This document shows, piece by piece, positions 1 to 5,487 of a DNA stretch of 9,318 bases. Where the stretch lies: the NCBI GenBank assembly GCA_030836605.1, contig JAUPMC010000047.1:1-9318 (forward strand), given 5' to 3'. Below the pieces are notes generated by a model. It was given only the letters and a program-made list of their open reading frames with translations. It was not told the DNA's origin and made no database searches. Both the position numbers and the translations under genes were made by a program. Source of the DNA: Thermoplasmatota archaeon (GTDB lineage: Archaea; Thermoplasmatota; Thermoplasmata; UBA10834). Positions within the stretch are counted from its first letter, which is position 1. Every line of letters begins with the position of its first letter.

Positions 1-468
1 CTTGTTCATCCTCGACTCGAACGACGTCCTGTCGACGGAACCGATGAGCCTGCCGACATGCACCTTCTCTGAGAACACTATCCTGACCTCTGACGCCGGC
101 GAGTGGAGGTCGACGCCCCTGTCCTTCCCCAGGAGGCCTCCCGCACGGCGGGTCATCGCCGCCAAATCCACATCACTGTGCGCCTCGCCCACCCGGGTCG
201 ACCTCACCCTGATGGGGCCCTGAACATCGGACCTCTCGACCAGGGAATCCAGCCCGCGCATGTCGGTCGTGCCGAGCCACTCGGAGACCTTGTGGCATAG
301 CGCGACCCGCCTAAGAAGCATCTCTGGGTCGGCCGTGGTCCCGAGCACGAGGACTCCGGTGTCCGAGCCCAAGACCTTAGGCTCGCCCCCCAGGGCCGCT
401 GCGGCGCTGACAGCCTCCGCTCTCGCGAGAGATTCGCACTCCATGGAGAGCTCGAGCAGGAGCTTCAC
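1..468 (-). CDS. trmG10: tRNA (guanine10-N2)-methyltransferase Trm-G10, N-terminal part (cut by window edge)
   Basis: The first 156 residues of a protein I recognise as the archaeal Trm-G10 family, which mono- and dimethylates N2 of G10 in tRNA using S-adenosylmethionine. Only the N-terminal domain and the THUMP RNA-binding region (roughly residues 50-145) are in the window. The Rossmann-fold methyltransferase domain lies beyond base 1. Supporting segments are the opening KLLLELSMECESLARAEA, the THUMP-like VRIVFSEKVHVGRLIGSVDR near residues 118-137, and the family hallmark DRTSFESR at the junction to the catalytic domain. The chosen start is GTG at 468, with a GAGGT Shine-Dalgarno-like stretch four bases upstream. 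The reading frame is open to the edge with no stop. It lies 39 bases downstream of the radA stop on the same strand, so cotranscription is likely, although a TTAAAG element near 493-498 could be a private promoter. Family assignment is from recalled protein pattern; the missing catalytic domain is the main uncertainty. Confidence 0.8.
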   Translation of the reverse strand, partial: MKLLLELSMECESLARAEAVSAAAALGGEPKVLGSDTGVLVLGTTADPEMLLRRVALCHKVSEWLGTTDMRGLDSLVERSDVQGPIRVRSTRVGEAHSDVDLAAMTRRAGGLLGKDRGVDLHSPASEVRIVFSEKVHVGRLIGSVDRTSFESRMNK

Positions 469-507
469 GGGACCTCAAGCCGCTGAGGGCGTCTTTAACC
501 CTTCCGT

Positions 508-1449
508 TTAGTCGCTGATGCCACCCTCCGAGACCTGGAAGACCGCCTCGGCCTCCGGGAGGTTCGGGGAGTCGATGAGCCGGGCGATCCTCTTGCCGCC
601 CTTGCTCTTCCTGAGGTACAGCCTGAAGGTAGCAGTGTGGCCCACGATATGCCCGCCTATGGGCCTGGTCGGGTCACCGAAGAACGCGTCCGGCTTCGCG
701 GCCACCTGGTTCGTCACGGCAATGACGCAGTTGTTGAGGTCGCCGAACCTCAGCAGGTCGTGCATGTGCTTGTTGAGCATCTGCTGCCTCTCGGCCAGCG
801 CACCCCTGCCGATGTACTCCGCCCTGAAGTGGGCCGTGAGCGAGTCGACGACCAGGAGCCTGACGGGGTATTCCTTGGAGAGCTCAGCCGCCTTGTCCAC
901 CAGCAGCGTCTGGTGGTGGCTGTTGAACGCCCTCGCGACATGTATCTTCTTGAGCACCTCGTCCGGGTCCAGCTCGAGCGCCTCGGACATCTGCACGATC
1001 CTCTCGGGCCTGAAGGTCTGCTCGGTGTCGATGATCATGGTGTGCCCGTCCAGGCCGCCGTCCTCGATCGGCCTGGTGCAGTTGACAGCGAGCTGGAGGC
1101 AGAGCTGGGTCTTGCCGGAGCCGAACTCGCCGAAGAACTCGGATATGGCCCTGGACTCGAACCCTCCGCCCATGAGCTCGTCGAGGCACTTGGAGCCGGA
1201 CGTGAGCTTCGCGACGGTCTTCCTCCGCTCCAGGAGGATGTCCCCGGTCTCGAAGCCGCCGACATCGGCGGCCTTCTTGGCGGCCGCGATTATCTTGGCC
1301 GCGGTGGGCTCGCCTATCTCCGCGAGCTCCGCCAGGTTCTTCGGGGAATCGACGGCGAGCATCATGATGTCGTCGTACCCGGCCTCCTTGAGCTTCTCTA
1401 GGATCGCGGGCCCGACGCCTGGGAGCTTGGCAATCTCCTCCTCTGACAT
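508..1449 (-). CDS. radA: DNA repair and recombination protein RadA
   Basis: Archaeal RecA/Rad51-family recombinase. It forms ATP-dependent filaments on single-stranded DNA and drives strand exchange in homologous repair. The 313-residue length is close to the usual 310-350. Visible parts, in order: a helix-hairpin-helix DNA-binding segment ([17 protein letters not shown], residues 9-25); the linker with an F-x-x-G polymerisation motif (FETG, 66-69); Walker A GEFGSGKT at 107-114 followed by Q; Walker B LLVVDS at 198-203; and the L2-loop region followed by [13 protein letters not shown] at 259-271. The hairpin domain and full length separate it from the shorter paralogue RadB. The start is ATG at 1449, with an AGGTG stretch 10-14 bases upstream and a TATA box about 45 bases upstream. 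It is the first gene of a minus-strand unit whose next gene encodes Trm-G10. No key residue is missing. Confidence 0.97.
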   Translation of the reverse strand: MSEEEIAKLPGVGPAILEKLKEAGYDDIMMLAVDSPKNLAELAEIGEPTAAKIIAAAKKAADVGGFETGDILLERRKTVAKLTSGSKCLDELMGGGFESRAISEFFGEFGSGKTQLCLQLAVNCTRPIEDGGLDGHTMIIDTEQTFRPERIVQMSEALELDPDEVLKKIHVARAFNSHHQTLLVDKAAELSKEYPVRLLVVDSLTAHFRAEYIGRGALAERQQMLNKHMHDLLRFGDLNNCVIAVTNQVAAKPDAFFGDPTRPIGGHIVGHTATFRLYLRKSKGGKRIARLIDSPNLPEAEAVFQVSEGGISD

Positions 1450-1490
1450 AGTGACTCAACACCTTGTGAACCTCAAAAACCCGACCCGCG

Positions 1491-1498
1491 AATATAAG
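1491..1498 (-). promoter_or_regulatory. TATA box of radA
   Basis: On the minus strand the sequence reads CTTATATT. Its centre is about 45 bases before the radA ATG, which predicts a transcription start near 1468 and a leader of about 20 bases. That leader contains AGGTG, so radA would be translated from a leadered mRNA, unlike several neighbours. Position and composition fit an archaeal TBP site; no experiment supports it. Confidence 0.6.
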
Positions 1499-1547
1499 GG
1501 TATGGATTGGAGGTACGCGAAAATGGTGCCGAGTCGCGACCGAAAGG

Positions 1548-1556
1548 TATTAAATA
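1548..1556 (+). promoter_or_regulatory. TATA box of the membrane-protein gene
   Basis: TATTAAATA, preceded by purine-rich CGAAAGG that could serve as the TFB-recognition element. Its centre is 27 bases before the ATG at 1579. This is the canonical archaeal distance to +1, so the mRNA is predicted to be leaderless or nearly so. It is back to back with the radA TATA box, making 1450-1578 a divergent promoter region. Confidence 0.7.
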
Positions 1557-1578
1557 GCAGCGACTCTTCGAGGGCCAG

Positions 1579-2334
1579 ATGGCCAAGAAGCGGAAGAAGG
1601 AGAAGGAGAACAAGGAGGAGTACGAGTACACGCCTCCTGAGTTCGACGAGAGGGAGTTCCTGCTCAAGGAGCTCAAGGACACCAAGACCGTCCTCATGAC
1701 AGTCATGTTGGGCGCGTTCTTCGGCGCGGTCGCGGGTGTGCTCTCGGGCATCAGCGAGAGCCTGGTCATGATAGGGTTCGCCCTCATGGTCGGCGGGGCC
1801 TTCTCGCTCAAGTACATCTATCCGCTCATCAAGGTGGACACATCGACCTTCCAGAGGAAGAACTGGGCGGGGAACGTCTTCTGGTTCGTCATGACATCCC
1901 TCGCGATCTGGGTCCTCGTGCTGAACTTCCCGTTCGCCGACCACGCGGACCCATCCGTCACTGAGGTGACCGTCTGGGTCAGCAACGGCACGAACCAGAC
2001 CGCGATAGACTACGTGTACATCGACTCCGCGGGGTCGTACATCTGGGTCCCGCGCTGGGGCGAGGAACTCTCGACGATGGTCCACTCATCCGCGACTTAC
2101 ACCATCAACATCACGGCCAAGGTCGCGGACAACGGCGAGCTCACGACCGTGCGCATATCCGTGAACAGCGGCGACGCCGCGACCATGTCCCCAGAGGGGA
2201 GCCACCGGTTCGGGTACTCGCTGACGGGAGACCAGATACTCAGCAGCGGCCTGACTTTCACGATCACTGCGACCGACGGCGCGGGCCATGTGAAGACATT
2301 CGCGCCCGCAGGCTCTATCCCCGTCTCCGCGTGA
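1579..2334 (+). CDS. Three-helix membrane protein with external beta-rich domain, function unknown
   Basis: I do not recognise a characterised family. The 251 residues divide clearly. Residues 1-35 are strongly charged (Lys-rich, then YEYTPPEFDEREFLLKEL) and should be cytoplasmic. Hydrophobic segments at about 37-58, 61-84 and 97-118 look like three membrane helices. Residues 120-251 are a polar, Thr/Ser/Val-rich stretch with alternating strands, resembling an Ig-like or similar beta-sandwich domain. With a positive N-terminus inside, three helices put the C-terminal domain outside, in agreement with possible N-glycosylation sequons at N136, N139 and N177, all within that domain. The ATG start fits the TATA box 27 bases upstream. 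The gene diverges from radA and converges on cca with a gap of three bases. A role in the cell envelope is an inference; nothing ties it to recombination beyond adjacency. Confidence 0.8.
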   Translation: MAKKRKKEKENKEEYEYTPPEFDEREFLLKELKDTKTVLMTVMLGAFFGAVAGVLSGISESLVMIGFALMVGGAFSLKYIYPLIKVDTSTFQRKNWAGNVFWFVMTSLAIWVLVLNFPFADHADPSVTEVTVWVSNGTNQTAIDYVYIDSAGSYIWVPRWGEELSTMVHSSATYTINITAKVADNGELTTVRISVNSGDAATMSPEGSHRFGYSLTGDQILSSGLTFTITATDGAGHVKTFAPAGSIPVSA

Positions 2335-2337
2335 GGC

Positions 2338-3663
2338 TCAGCGTTCCCAGGGAACACGCTCGTCGAAGTGCTCCGTGAGCGCGCCTATGTGCGCCTTGTC
2401 AAGCATCTCAGGGCCGCTCAGCACCGAGAACTCGGCCACCTTCTTCACGTCCTTGCCGAGGCTGAGGCTGCGGAGCTCCTTCCTGAGCAGGTCGTCCCCG
2501 CGGGTGACATCCCTCTTCGCGATGACGTACCACCGCCCGTCCTCGACGAACGGGGGGGACAGGCCCTTCTTCCGCCACTTGGCCAGGAACTCCTTGGCGT
2601 TCTCTGACTTCTCCGGTGGGCCCCTGTGCTTCCTCTCCTCCGGGAGGGACATCGAAGCCAGCTCGATCACGAGGTGCGCGAGGCCGTCGACGTGTATGCT
2701 CGTCTTCTCTATCTCGAACTCCTGCCTCTCCAGCAGCGCGACGGCCGCGGCCAGGGACTTCCTCAGCTGCGGGTACACGACGTCGTCTATGAGGTCGATC
2801 TTCGGGAAGGACACGGAGACGATGTTCTCCAGCCTGCCGCCGGCGGCATCCTTCACCTTGGCCGGGGGCCACGGCGGCCTCTCGGCGGGGAAGAAGAACC
2901 GCTCGGACGGGGACCGCAGGTACTCGCGGGAGGCCCGTATGAGGAGCAGGAGCGTCTCGATGGACACCGCGGACGCGACGTTCCGGGAGGTGTCGACAGG
3001 GTCTATGAACGTGAGGGGCTCGGGGAACTCCTTGCCCTCGTGGCCGGGCAGCTCGATGTGCTCGGCCTTCTTCCACTCGGACGCCGCCTCGAGGACCTGT
3101 CTGAAGCCACCGAACCGCATGACCAGGAGCTCGCAGAGGTACCCTGAGAAGCCCTGGACCTTCGCCTCGGCCCCGTAGCACCCGATGCCCTTCATGAGAC
3201 GCTTCAGGAGACGCACCTGGTCGGCCTGGCCGTCCGCGAGGTTCGCCTTGACGAACCTGGTGTGAAACGGCGTCCGGTCGACCGCGCTCATCTTCTTCCG
3301 GGTGTCCATAATCTTGAAGCAGGGGACCAGGTCCACCTGGAACCCGGCGAAGTCCCCGCGCACGTAGGGGTGCTGGGCGTAGTGCTCCCTGCCGCCCAGG
3401 ACGGCCTTCCCGATCGCCAGGCCCTTCTCCTTGAGCGTCTCCTGCGAGGTGCTCTCGGGGAACAACATGAACATGTCGATGTCCGGGTCCCTCAGGTGGG
3501 TGCTCTTCGCCACGGACCCCACCAGCATGAGGTCCACGAAGGCGTCCAGGCGCTTGGCCTCGCGCCTCACCAGATCCTCCAGCTCGCGGACGGCCGCCAT
3601 CACCTTCGCATCCTGGGCCTTCGTCGGCTTGACCTTCTTCAGGACTTCGGACTCAAGGGTCAT
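2338..3663 (-). CDS. cca: CCA tRNA nucleotidyltransferase (archaeal class I)
   Basis: Adds or repairs the 3'-terminal CCA of tRNAs from CTP and ATP without a nucleic-acid template. The 441-residue length matches the archaeal class I enzymes (the well-studied Archaeoglobus protein is about 437). The nucleotidyltransferase core is visible as GS at residues 49-50 followed by RDPDIDMFMLFP, with metal-binding D61 and D63, and the third carboxylate D111 in FQVDLVPCF. The middle segment KVQGFSGYLCELLV is the conserved domain after the catalytic head; the tail and RNA-binding parts follow to the end. The ATG at 3663 lies about 29 bases from a TATA-like element, predicting a very short leader. The 3' end converges with the membrane-protein gene. 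The gene appears monocistronic, with a terminator-like hairpin upstream that would separate it from transcription coming from the unknown gene at 3966-4322. Confidence 0.96.
   Translation of the reverse strand: MTLESEVLKKVKPTKAQDAKVMAAVRELEDLVRREAKRLDAFVDLMLVGSVAKSTHLRDPDIDMFMLFPESTSQETLKEKGLAIGKAVLGGREHYAQHPYVRGDFAGFQVDLVPCFKIMDTRKKMSAVDRTPFHTRFVKANLADGQADQVRLLKRLMKGIGCYGAEAKVQGFSGYLCELLVMRFGGFRQVLEAASEWKKAEHIELPGHEGKEFPEPLTFIDPVDTSRNVASAVSIETLLLLIRASREYLRSPSERFFFPAERPPWPPAKVKDAAGGRLENIVSVSFPKIDLIDDVVYPQLRKSLAAAVALLERQEFEIEKTSIHVDGLAHLVIELASMSLPEERKHRGPPEKSENAKEFLAKWRKKGLSPPFVEDGRWYVIAKRDVTRGDDLLRKELRSLSLGKDVKKVAEFSVLSGPEMLDKAHIGALTEHFDERVPWER
2341..2359. repeat. Short hairpin at the convergent gene ends
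   Basis: GCGTTCCCAGGGAACACGC can fold with GCGT/ACGC and TTCCC/GGGAA arms, with one bulged C. It starts seven bases after the stop of the membrane-protein gene and lies inside the last codons of cca. It could mark or protect the 3' end of the plus-strand transcript. There is no T-run, so calling it a terminator is speculative. Confidence 0.3.
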
Positions 3664-3688
3664 CGATTAAGAGGATTAGGGGCTGAGG

Positions 3689-3696
3689 TAATAAAT
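3689..3696 (-). promoter_or_regulatory. TATA box of cca
   Basis: The minus strand reads ATTTATTA. The centre is about 29 bases before the cca ATG, placing the predicted transcription start near 3666 and giving a nearly leaderless mRNA. No Shine-Dalgarno motif is seen before the ATG, in agreement with that mode of initiation. Confidence 0.6.
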
Positions 3697-3719
3697 GCAG
3701 GCGCCGGGGGCCGCGCTAG

Positions 3720-3750
3720 AAAAACGTGCTACGATTATCGGAGTCGCACG
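3720..3750 (-). terminator. Hairpin plus T-run, terminator-like
   Basis: On the minus strand CGTGC (3750-3746) pairs with GCACG (3729-3725), with a small inner CGA/TCG stem, and is followed at once by TTTTTC (3724-3719). Archaeal RNA polymerase terminates at T-runs, with or without a hairpin. The element sits about 25 bases upstream of the cca TATA box, so it would stop transcripts coming from the unknown gene at 3966-4322 before they enter cca. The outer stem is only five pairs, so confidence is moderate. Confidence 0.45.
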
Positions 3751-3965
3751 GGCCCGCAGAACCGCGCGGGCGCGTAGGAATGCGTCAATGGGAGATAAGG
3801 TGTCTTTCGGTTGGTGTGGTGGGGTTGTTAGAATCTATGCTTAGGAGGAAAGTTGAGTCACCAACCTAAGACACCAATTGGAGCCTACTCGTGTAGTGCT
3901 ATATGATGGTTTTCTGGGTACCTTCCAGCGTTGTAACCGGGCCGATCCGGTGCGGCCGGGACGCG
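3751..3965. other. Non-coding, locally AT-rich stretch with inverted repeat
   Basis: I find no convincing gene here. Bases 3781-3900 contain 57 G+C of 120 by hand count (47.5%), well below the surrounding coding DNA. The stretch holds the long imperfect inverted repeat at 3799-3875 and, on the plus strand, two tiny open frames (ATG at 3788, 18 codons; TTG at 3853, 17 codons) separated by a perfect AGGAGG. It contains no T-arm motif of a tRNA. It may be the 3' untranslated part of the 3966-4322 transcript, an unknown small RNA, or the remnant of an inserted element. Confidence 0.4.
3799..3875. repeat. Long imperfect inverted repeat (two 8-bp arms each side)
   Basis: GGTGTCTT at 3799-3806 pairs with AAGACACC at 3868-3875, and GGTTGGTG at 3809-3816 pairs with CACCAACC at 3859-3866. 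A small internal loop (TC against T) separates them, and the apical part is 42 bases. Sixteen perfect pairs in an AT-richer patch is far more than expected by chance. The element could be the stem of a structured RNA or the terminal repeats of a very small mobile-element remnant. No clear target-site duplication flanks it. Confidence 0.6.
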
Positions 3966-3980
3966 TCACAGCCCGTCCCG
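3957..3980. repeat. Perfect 7-bp hairpin over the stop codon of the unknown gene
   Basis: CGGGACG (3957-3963) and CGTCCCG (3974-3980) are perfect complements separated by ten bases. The stop codon of the 3966-4322 gene lies in the loop. No T-run follows on either strand, so it may stabilise the mRNA 3' end rather than terminate transcription. Confidence 0.45.
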
Positions 3981-4322
3981 TATCGAGGACGACTGGATAT
4001 TAGAGGACGAGATGGTGTCCTCGAGGTCCTGTATGAAGATCTCGTCCGTCTCCGAGAGGCTTACGAGTTCCGTACTTCCGCCTCCGATATACAGCACGGC
4101 GAGCATTTTCCCGTTCGAATAAAATTCTGCGAATCCGAAATCCGAGCCGGGGGAACACATGTTCCTCGCGAACTGGAGGCCGCACGCCTCCGCTATGCCT
4201 TCGAACAGACGCCTGAGCTCCGAAGGCGCCTCGGGCGTGCGCACGACCGCGAGGGACATCCTCCTACCCTTGCAGTACTCGCTCAGCCTCGAGAGGTCCT
4301 CAGCGCCAAGTTCCGCGACCAT
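3966..4322 (-). CDS. Unknown protein of 118 residues
   Basis: I do not recognise a family. The minus-strand frame is preferred over the opposite frame because its codons are mostly G/C-ending as in the neighbouring genes, and its translation alternates hydrophobic strands and amphipathic helices. The opposite frame gives an Arg-rich shadow protein. Likely elements are a helix at 6-17, a strand at about 22-27 (MSLAVV), a helix at 33-46, strands at about 60-67 and 73-79 (MLAVLYI), then an acidic Ser-rich tail. There are three cysteines and no membrane segment or signal peptide, so it should be cytosolic. The ATG at 4322 lies about 28 bases from a weak TATA-like TTAACTAA, consistent with leaderless translation. 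It is a single gene, with a hairpin on its stop codon and an AT-rich patch after it. The A/T-ending codons around residues 62-75 are unusual for this window and may hint at transfer. Confidence 0.65.
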   Translation of the reverse strand: MVAELGAEDLSRLSEYCKGRRMSLAVVRTPEAPSELRRLFEGIAEACGLQFARNMCSPGSDFGFAEFYSNGKMLAVLYIGGGSTELVSLSETDEIFIQDLEDTISSSNIQSSSIRDGL

Positions 4323-4345
4323 GCGGCGCGGCTATCCCCGACGGC

Positions 4346-4354
4346 TTAGTTAAC
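4346..4354 (-). promoter_or_regulatory. Weak TATA-like element of the unknown gene
   Basis: The minus strand reads TTAACTAAG. Its centre is about 28 bases before the ATG at 4322, the distance expected for a leaderless transcript. The stronger TTATAAAG at 4427-4434 also reads well on this strand but would give a leader of about 80 bases. Which is used cannot be decided by eye. Confidence 0.3.
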
Positions 4355-4404
4355 CGTTGCGCAGCATTCGGAGGCGTCGCCTGCGCGCTGGAGCGGGGGC
4401 GCGC

Positions 4405-4422
4405 GCATGTGCACGCACATGC
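4405..4422. promoter_or_regulatory. 8-2-8 palindrome beside a TATA box, putative operator
   Basis: GCATGTGC, a two-base spacer AC, then GCACATGC: two perfect 8-base arms. It ends five bases before the TATA box at 4427-4434, exactly where an archaeal dimeric regulator or a TFB-competing protein would sit. It lies between the divergent unknown gene (start 4322) and the Cys-rich microprotein gene (start 4464), so it could control either or both. A hairpin role is unlikely because it is upstream of the predicted plus-strand transcription start. The binding protein is unknown. Confidence 0.5.
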
Positions 4423-4426
4423 AATC

Positions 4427-4434
4427 TTTATAAT
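4427..4434 (+). promoter_or_regulatory. TATA box of the Cys-rich microprotein gene
   Basis: TTTATAAT, a near-consensus archaeal box in a GC-rich surrounding. A start site 26-27 bases downstream (about 4457) gives a leader of about seven bases before the ATG at 4464. The box is nearly symmetrical and could also work on the minus strand. Confidence 0.6.
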
Positions 4435-4463
4435 CCGACACCGCGATAAGACCTCAGCACGGG

Positions 4464-4610
4464 ATGGGAGAAATGTGTTCTGATAGAGACTGCCAGATAT
4501 TCCGCGGCATGATCACCGCGTGCGACATGTGCACGAAGAACCACAACGCCACGGCCCCGGGACGCATGTCCGCCGGCGACGCGCCGAGGCCGCCCGCGTC
4601 GCCCATCTGA
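4464..4610 (+). CDS. Small Cys-rich protein (48 residues), putative metal-binding microprotein
   Basis: A short frame of 48 codons plus TGA, preceded by a good TATA box and a palindromic site. Its cysteines are spaced C5-x4-C10-x9-C20-x2-C23 with H27 following, the kind of arrangement that holds one zinc ion or an iron-sulfur cluster. The core is MCSDRDCQIF and ACDMCTKNH. The rest is a Pro/Ala-rich, probably disordered tail. Methionine is unusually frequent (M1, M4, M16, M22, M35). The second ATG at 4473 has GGGAG before it and may be the true start, giving 45 residues. The stop is two bases from the stop of the convergent metallo-hydrolase gene, so the frame fills the space between genes exactly. 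I know of small zinc-finger microproteins in haloarchaea with CPxCG motifs, but this spacing differs and I assign no function. Confidence 0.6.
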   Translation: MGEMCSDRDCQIFRGMITACDMCTKNHNATAPGRMSAGDAPRPPASPI

Positions 4611-4612
4611 GC

Positions 4613-5425
4613 CTACTTGTCGGGGACGGGTTTCAGCCTGTCGGAGACGGTGATCCCGTCCTTCTCGATGTCCAGGCACATGTTGTCCCGGGCGGCGACC
4701 GTCTTGACGCCCGAGCTGTCCTCGATCCACTTCGCCTGGGTCTCCGGGTTCTCCTGTATGACGCGCATGCCGAAGTGCGTGATGACCGCCAGCTCCGGCC
4801 TCACCTTCTCTATCAGGTAGCCGGCGTCCTCGGTGCTCAGGTGGTGCGGGATGCGCTGGCCCAGGGGCCTCGTGACGCACGCTATCAGCACCCTGCACTT
4901 CCTGTGCGCCTTGATGACCTGCTCGAGGAGCTGGGTGTCCGAGACATATGACAGGATGCCCTCCGAGGTCTGTATCCTGAACCCGATCGAGGTGGTGTCC
5001 GAGTGCGCCGAAGGGGTCGCCCAGACCTCTATCGGCTTCATGGTGACCTTCGAGAACGGCTCCATGACCTTCACGTACTTCGGCTTCGCCTGGTGGTACT
5101 TCGATATCGCCGGGCCGTAGCTGTCGTCGCCTTCGATTACGCTCCTGCTGCCTATGAGGAGCCCCTGCCGCCTCGTGCCGCCCTCGGTCATCGCCTCGAT
5201 CAGTATCTCGGCGTCCATGTAGTGGTCCGGGTGGCAGTGGGAGATGAGTATAGCGTTCGTCTTGAGCGGGTCGAGGCCTATCGAGCGCATCCTGACGAGG
5301 GCCCCGGGGCCCGGGTCTATGTGCAGGTTCCTCTGATCCTCTATGTATATGCCGCCCGTCGCGCGCGCCTGGTAGATGGTGGCGAACCTCCCTCCACCAG
5401 TCCCGAGAAAAGTGATCCTGACCAT
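4613..5425 (-). CDS. Metallo-beta-lactamase-fold hydrolase, RNase Z-like
   Basis: A binuclear-metal hydrolase of the metallo-beta-lactamase superfamily, 270 residues from the chosen start. Motif H63-C-H65-P-D67-H68 is the HxHxDH zinc site. H141 (in SAHSDTTSIGFR), D163 (YVSDTQ) and H217 (VITHFG) complete the ligands, and the H-S-T-x-E-D-A segment near 194-201 resembles RNase Z-like members. N-terminal MVRITFLGTGGG is the typical first strand. The substrate is unknown; processing of tRNA 3' ends is possible, but the exosite arm of true RNase Z is not visible, so no symbol is given. The frame extends 25 codons further to an ATG at 5500, but the TATA box at 5453-5460 lies inside that extension and predicts a start near 5430, so ATG 5425 is preferred. 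It is divergent from the deaminase gene and convergent with the Cys-rich microprotein gene. Confidence 0.88.
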   Translation of the reverse strand: MVRITFLGTGGGRFATIYQARATGGIYIEDQRNLHIDPGPGALVRMRSIGLDPLKTNAILISHCHPDHYMDAEILIEAMTEGGTRRQGLLIGSRSVIEGDDSYGPAISKYHQAKPKYVKVMEPFSKVTMKPIEVWATPSAHSDTTSIGFRIQTSEGILSYVSDTQLLEQVIKAHRKCRVLIACVTRPLGQRIPHHLSTEDAGYLIEKVRPELAVITHFGMRVIQENPETQAKWIEDSSGVKTVAARDNMCLDIEKDGITVSDRLKPVPDK

Positions 5426-5452
5426 GGGCCAACAAACCTTAATGCTTGTTCC

Positions 5453-5460
5453 CTTTAATA
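5453..5460 (-). promoter_or_regulatory. TATA box of the metallo-hydrolase gene
   Basis: The minus strand reads TATTAAAG, centred about 31 bases before ATG 5425, predicting a leader of about five bases. This decides against the longer 5500 start. The same bases read TTTAATA on the plus strand, and CCTTAATG at 5437-5444 is another weak candidate for the divergent deaminase gene. Confidence 0.55.
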
Positions 5461-5474
5461 CCCTTCCGAAGCCA

Positions 5475-5481
5475 GAGGTGA
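5475..5481 (+). promoter_or_regulatory. Shine-Dalgarno site of the deaminase, sets a CTG start
   Basis: GAGGTGA is a seven-base match to the archaeal 16S rRNA 3' end, with a six-base spacer to CTG at 5488. It is 39 bases from the GTG at 5521, too far to serve that codon. It is therefore the main evidence for non-AUG initiation at 5488. Confidence 0.6.
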
Positions 5482-5487
5482 GCTCGC

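Noticed and set aside
1451..1460. Decamer GTTGAGTCAC shared by the radA leader and the AT-rich patch (3852-3861)
   Set aside because: Many shared 10-mers are expected by chance between two strands of 9 kb, and the contexts are otherwise different.
518..1699. Long plus-strand frames over radA
   Set aside because: They are antisense shadows in GC-rich DNA. The minus strand encodes an intact RadA with all motifs.
3799..3875. A tRNA gene, because a GGTGTCT/AGACACC stem of tRNA-like length ends in ACCA
   Set aside because: No T-arm with GGTTC-type loop, no D-arm with paired GG, and the inner arms continue one long hairpin instead of a cloverleaf.
3903..4349. A plus-strand frame of 148 codons over the unknown gene
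   Set aside because: Its translation is Arg-rich and low in hydrophobic periodicity, and it has no promoter at a good distance. The minus-strand frame has the codon style of the real genes.
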